A DNA stretch of 64,000 nt from Pinus tabuliformis (taxonomy: Eukaryota > Streptophyta > Pinopsida > Pinales > Pinaceae), in assembly GCA_031772625.1 (NCBI GenBank), contig CM062810.1, positions 455,209,731 to 455,273,730 of the forward strand, read 5' to 3'. The position numbers and the translations under genes were made by a program. Of this stretch, positions 59,587-64,000 are shown one piece after another. Numbering within the stretch: the stretch's first letter is position 1; each line of letters begins with the position of its first letter. The notes beneath the pieces are model-generated. The model worked only from the letters and a program-made list of their open reading frames with translations, searched no databases and had not been told where the DNA came from.

Positions 59587-61338
59587 TGCGAAGCCTGTAG
59601 TAGATTAGGGTTTCATATCATCTAGGAAGGGTGAAGCAATTTATCATTTCAAGGATTACCTTGTGGAGAGCCCAGTTGGAACCTACAAATATTCAACACA
59701 AAATACATATATGAGATCATATCATTGATGAGGTAGGCGTTCCCATACTCAGATCAAAAACTTTAACTAACAAACTAACTACTGCTCTGATATAGGAATG
59801 ATTTTGCAGTACATCAGAATCATAGACTCATGTAGACACAGTATGGATGCAGCCATCTGTTTATAATTAGTCTACTATATAATGAATACAAAAATCCTCG
59901 CAGCCTAGATGGTGGAAACTAGATCCAGGGTATTCATTTCTACTTCCCGAAATAGTATGATTCTATCCATGCGGATAAATGAGTTGATGTCGAACATGGT
60001 AGAAACCACTTGATTACCAGTCAATGATGTAAACTGTTAACAAGTGTGAGAGAGACCACCAGTGATGTCAATGCTTCTCAAAGTACCCAGTACAATCCAT
60101 GAGATGTGAGTGAATGTGTTGATGTCGAACATGTCACGGAATCCCTCAATCGAAAGTCAATGATGTAAACTATCGTCAAAGGCGAGAAACCTGCCATTGA
60201 TGCATGCAGATTTCAAGTTACTAACAGTTTCTAGATCATCTTTCTAGATAATGTGCTGATGTCGATAGAAAGCGAACCGTTGTAGGCAAGCCCACAACAC
60301 GAAATCATAGATCAAGTTGAAGAAATGTAGCTATAAGGACTGACTCAGGGATGGTCAAGATGGATGACAGATATTTTGCAGATGAATGGTTTATTTGTAG
60401 TGACTTCTTGAACACATAACGACACAACAGATGGCTTGGTGATAATTGACCCAACGTTAATACCCAGAAGACTTTCAATGTGGTTTGATCAACTATTAGG
60501 CAAAGGATTTCCCAACCCAGGTGAATGAAAAGTGTCGTGTTCAAGAGTGGTGATAAGGTTTCTCTGAGACAAAGGATAACAAATAGGCTCATTTTTCTCT
60601 CTTTTCCCCCACCATTTCTGGCAAGTACCACTTTATTTTTTACAAGCTTGAGGAGGATAACATTTGCTTGATTATAAGCTCATCCTTCGGATGAGTCCAA
60701 CTTAGTTTATATTCGAACCCTAAGAAGGAGTGGTTCGTTCCTATTTGTAATCGAACAGGTCCTCTACTGTGAAATTTTAACGAGTCCAGTATAGGAGAAA
60801 CTCGGTGTTTTTCAATTTTAGAGAGTCTGAAAACCTTAAGAAGACTCCAGGGTTGACCTTTTTCGTAAATTTGTGTCTCCCAAGCCCGAAAAAGTATAAA
60901 ATAATACTTGAGAGAACCGCTTGATCTTTATGACAAAGGAGTACTTTCATGATTAGTGTCTCTGACCTGAAAAGTAAAAAGCGATCAAGGACACGTCGTT
61001 TTATTTCCAATATCAAATTTGAAACGACAAAAATCCGGCAATCTTTTCATGTTTTTACGGTTAGAAAAGGGCTGTAAGAGGACCGTCTTTTAATTCCATT
61101 TTAACGAGTGTAAAAGAAACGCTCGGCAATCTTTTCATGTTTTAGGAGTCAGAAAAGGGCTTAAAGATGACTTTGATGTTTTTGTTTGTAAAAAATTACA
61201 ATTTTTCCTGAAAATCTTTTATCCTGCACAAAAACCAACACATTACTCATACTTGTTGAAGATAGATAAATATACTTTGAAAAATACCTTTTCATGGTGA
61301 AAAATAAACAAATTTACCATTTATTTACCGAAAAAACC
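59587..61338. other. Tat-type element 3' non-coding region with local repeats
   Basis: No coding content. GTTGATGTCGAACATG followed by GTCAATGATGTAAACT recurs at about 59972 and 60118 (period near 145), with a third partial GTGCTGATGTCGAT at 60250. GGCAATCTTTTCATGTTTT followed by AGAAAAGGGCT recurs near 61037 and 61127 (period near 90). These resemble the tandem repeats often found upstream of the 3' LTR in Tat elements. Confidence 0.6.
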
Positions 61339-61346
61339 TATAAAAA
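61339..61346 (+). promoter_or_regulatory. TATA-like box for the antisense gene
   Basis: TATAAAAA in CCTATAAAAAGGGC, on the plus strand and about 400 bp before the ATG at 61742. It is in the right orientation for a promoter driving the antisense gene. Confidence 0.45.
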
Positions 61347-61741
61347 GGGCTTTTACCGATTCATTTTTACCCTTTTACTGTTGAGGAGAGAAAAAGGGTT
61401 TTTGGCAAGAAACTTCCCGTGGACATTGCGGAGAATCCGACCGTCGAAACCGAATGCCGTCTCTTTTAGGTATTCTACAACATCCTCCTCTTCATTTTCA
61501 TCCGTTTTGAATTCCTTTTTAGGCCCTAGATTTCATTTTTTGGAGGCTTTGGGGTTTCAAGAACCACCTCTCGGGGTACGCAAGTGCCACACTAGGGACC
61601 CGTGTACCCCGACATTTTCTCAGTTGGGAAAATGTCGGGCGTACGCACCTTTCCTTAAGGGAACCTACGTACCCACGCTCTGTTCCTAAAGGTGGGGTGC
61701 GTACCCCGCAAAACGAGTTTTCAAACCCTAATTTCTCCAAA

Positions 61742-63021
61742 ATGGACCAATTTTTTTTTGATTTCATGGAATCTAATGGATGTTTTTTGGTGTGTAGATT
61801 GGTCACCATGCTTGATTGGCACGAGAGAGAGCACGAAGATGTTGATTTGGAGGCCATTAATCATCAACTGTCAATTGATGCTTTGAAGGCATGCGGCCTT
61901 TATAAATACTGGGCCATACCTGGCATGAGGGCCCAAGTGAGATTTCTAGAGTGGCTGGTAGAAAGGTGGAACATTTAGGACTAGTGTTTTTATATTGGAG
62001 GGCACTAGCTCGAGATAGAGCCCACAGATATTTACTTTCTCACTGGTTTGCCCAAGAGAGGCGAACACTTAACTCTGTTCGGAACTAGGTCGGGTGGCCA
62101 GTCCATCGCTAGTCTCCGACTAGAGTGGTGTAACAATCAGACTCAGGAGAAGGGGATAGAGATCAAAAGTATATCCCGCCCTGAACTTATGGTGATTGCC
62201 TTTACAGTTACCAGACTTTGTAGGGTTACCACTTTACACATTGCCACTGGATCCCAGATGCGGATGGCGATTGATTGCTATCAAGGTACCATTTTCAACT
62301 GGTGTGATGTTGTGTTGGCCAATGTAAAAGGCCAACTGACTAGAGCCAAAAATGGACAGCTAAAGACTTTTGGTTATGGGCCTTTAGTTGTGAGTTTTGG
62401 CTTAGAGAGGGTTCTGATGCTGATCCCACAGCAACTCACTGTTGGTGTTGGGCTTCCTCGAGAGCCCAAATTTATGCGATGGGTTGCGGTTATGGCCCGT
62501 CATCCTGATGAGGGAACGGAGGTTGTCCGATTTACTCTGGAGTACTTTCACTGGTTAGAGGACCAGGTATTTTCTATACAGGATTTTCCTTATGCCAGAG
62601 TTGATTTTCCTGGAGATCCAGACATGATTCTTCCACCGGGAGAACAATGGGATGATACAGGTAACTTCATTTTCCACAAGTTTTTAAACTATCTATTTTT
62701 TTGTTTGTTTTATATCGTCTCAAAGCTAATAGTAATAATTTTCAAAATGCAGATGTAGGCCCACGTCGTCCAGCCAATCTCCGGCCTTTCGAGAGGAGAC
62801 TACCAGTTGCAGCGGCACCGGCCCCACAGGACAAGACCACAGAGACTTTAGCTGAGTTGGAACATGACCTAGAGCGTCTTACAGCAGATATACCAGAGAC
62901 TACCATTGATGATATTCCTATCAGGCTTCAGCGCTATGTAGTCGGGGTCCCAGGACCTTTTAGGAGGTTCTTATTTAGGGTGGCTCGTGCAATGGTGTCA
63001 TATAGAGATCATCACCAGTGA
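61742..63021 (+). mobile_element. Antisense gene inside the Tat-type element, plant mobile domain-like
   Basis: A plus-strand coding region opposite to the element's own genes. It starts MDQFFFDFMESNGCFL, continues LKACGLYKYWAIPGMRAQVR with FLEWLVERW, then IYFLTGLPKRGEHLTLFG, which is the layout of the plant mobile domain (family pattern LVERWRPETxxFHLPxGEMTxTLxDVAxLTGLP). A middle part (AIDCYQGTIFNWCDVVLANV, FGYGPLVVSFGLERV) follows. The C-terminal part (DIPIRLQRYVVGVPGPFRRF, end SYRDHHQ) comes after a candidate 92-bp GT-AG intron at 62661-62752. Extra antisense frames in the 3' region are known from the Tat lineage. Function is unknown. It is not entirely open in this copy. Confidence 0.65.
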
Positions 63022-63212
63022 TTGGATGGTCATTTTTGTAGACACATGTGACATTTTGGTTTTTTGTACTTATCATTTTTGCCGATCATAAGGTGTTTTT
63101 CAACCTATGATCGAAGACGATGTATTTTGACACACTCCTATCTATATATATCATTATTACTGGCTTATCTTGTAAATCATGTTATGGAATGGTTTTAAAT
63201 TTACATGTATGA

Positions 63213-63640
63213 TTATTGCAAATGCTTATTTAACATTCGAGAAGCAATTGCATCTGCTAATGTATTTAAAGACCTTGGAATATGTTGATATTCAATGTAA
63301 TCAAATTCACATTCCAAGAGACGCACTCTCAAAAATAACCTTAATAACACTGGATTTCTAATGGCATATACTCTATTAAGTTGTAATACAACGAGTTCAG
63401 AATCTAACCTCACTATCAAACTCCGAATCCCAAATGATATAGATTCAGACAATAACTCAATCACTGCACTATACTCGACAATGTTGTTTTTTGTTTGACC
63501 GAGACTCACCCCATGCATAGAAACTAACTCGTCAGAGGGCGAATAGATAACCCAAGCTGTGGAAGAGGTATTCTGCGTACTACGACAAGCACCATCAGCG
63601 AAACCAATGTATGTTTGGAGAGGAATCGACATCTGCATCA
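63213..63640 (-). mobile_element. Tat-type archaeal-like RNase H domain
   Basis: YIGFADGACRSTQNTSSTAW, VSLGQTKNNIVEYSAVIEL, RSLIVRLDSELVVLQLN and YQHIPRSLNTLADAIAS carry the D, E, D, D catalytic residues of the archaeal-type RNase H (DGA, VEY, LDS, LAD). It lies downstream of the integrase end. The domain degrades the RNA strand of RNA-DNA hybrids in reverse transcription and duplicates the function of the element's ordinary RNase H. Confidence 0.85.
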
Positions 63641-63772
63641 TCAAGAGTAAAACCAAGATAAGCCAGAATAATGATGAAAACACACTTTCTAAGCTAAGCA
63701 CACCGTTTAAACTAACAAACACACCAGCTAGAAAGAAAAACTAACCTAACTAAGAATCTCCATACCCATCTT

Positions 63773-63985
63773 TTAAGCATAATACCTCTTTAGGTAAAGT
63801 CCATTTCTGGGTTTACCCAAAGAGTCCCCGTCAAAGTCTACCAACTCATAGGCCCCTTTTGCTAGCTTTCGCTTGAAAATATAGGGCCCATGCCACATAG
63901 GAACGAATTTTCTAGCACCTAATTTATCATTAGCTTGATCATATAATAACACTAGGTCTCCTTCTGAAAAATTTTGAGGGGTCAC
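63773..63985 (-). mobile_element. Tat-type integrase C-terminal module
   Basis: NFSEGDLVLLYDQANDKLGA, FVPMWHGPYIFKRKLAKGAY and NGLYLKRYY are the DLVLL, WxGPY and NGxYLKxYY parts of the integrase C-terminus of Ty3/gypsy elements. The catalytic core lies beyond the right edge of the window. Confidence 0.85.
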
Positions 63986-64000
63986 ATTTCGATCATACTG

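Larger units (their letters stand above)
58522..64000 (-). mobile_element. Tat-lineage Ty3/gypsy element, 3' part (continues past the window)
   Basis: Minus-strand order from the right edge: integrase C-terminal module, archaeal-type RNase H, a long non-coding stretch holding an antisense gene, purine tract, 3' LTR. An additional archaeal-type RNase H is the mark of the Tat lineage. The element is inserted in the Gypsy-2 copy (candidate target bases ATAAC at 58517-58521). The 5' LTR, gag and the rest of pol are outside the window, so completeness cannot be judged. The visible coding parts look well kept. Confidence 0.82.

Overview
This is a stretch of plant nuclear genome, most likely from a conifer or other gymnosperm. 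It is AT-rich and gene-poor, and full of old nested retroelements, microsatellites and broken pieces of host genes. The gymnosperm reading rests on three signs seen together: a Penelope-like (Dryad-type) GIY-YIG endonuclease fragment, a Tat-lineage Ty3 element with an archaeal-type RNase H downstream of integrase, and very sparse genes. No intact, clearly functional host gene is visible.

Layout. 1-7.6 kb: mostly anonymous AT-rich DNA with one isolated exon of a metal tolerance (MTP/CDF) transporter, a tRNA-like relic and a CACTA-like transposon end. 7.66-9.7 kb: a foldback MITE-like element, then a Penelope-like fragment split by (TA)n and hexanucleotide arrays and closed by a hammerhead-like motif. 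9.7-14.25 kb: unresolved DNA with exon-like pieces on the minus strand. 14.25-20.35 kb: a Ty1/copia element (minus strand) with 5-bp target duplications, inserted at the decaying end of a NOMO (Nodal modulator-like) pseudogene.

20.4-31.0 kb: the NOMO pseudogene. Its middle part is an almost gap-free coding remnant. Its N-terminal exon region is repeated four times in a tandem array of ~660-bp units, and a Ty3 chromovirus landed in the first unit. 31.4-32.1 kb: two exons of a fatty acyl-CoA reductase (FAR) that splice in phase. 33.7-40.3 kb: a GA-rich purine tract of about 1.45 kb split by a heavily decayed Tork-type copia element, followed by a ~58-bp minisatellite. 41.6-43.6 kb: a 150-bp hairpin and a LINE-type RNase H fragment.

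44.76-54.36 kb: a large, fairly young LTR element (1,992-bp LTRs, TTAAG target duplications, tRNA-Asp-like primer site) that has a gag-like gene but no visible pol. It carries captured host coding DNA resembling plastid PTAC16 fused to U-box/ARM-repeat E3 ligase sequence. 56.6-58.5 kb: the 3' half of a second copy of the same chromovirus. 58.5-64.0 kb: the 3' part of a Tat-lineage Ty3 element inserted into that copy. It carries a plus-strand (antisense) gene resembling a plant mobile domain protein, with its own TATA-like box and a candidate intron.

No operon-style interplay exists here. The history is one of nested insertion: the NOMO array formed first, then the chromovirus and copia elements invaded it (~8% LTR divergence each). 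The gag-only element came much later (~2% LTR divergence). All divergences are hand counts.
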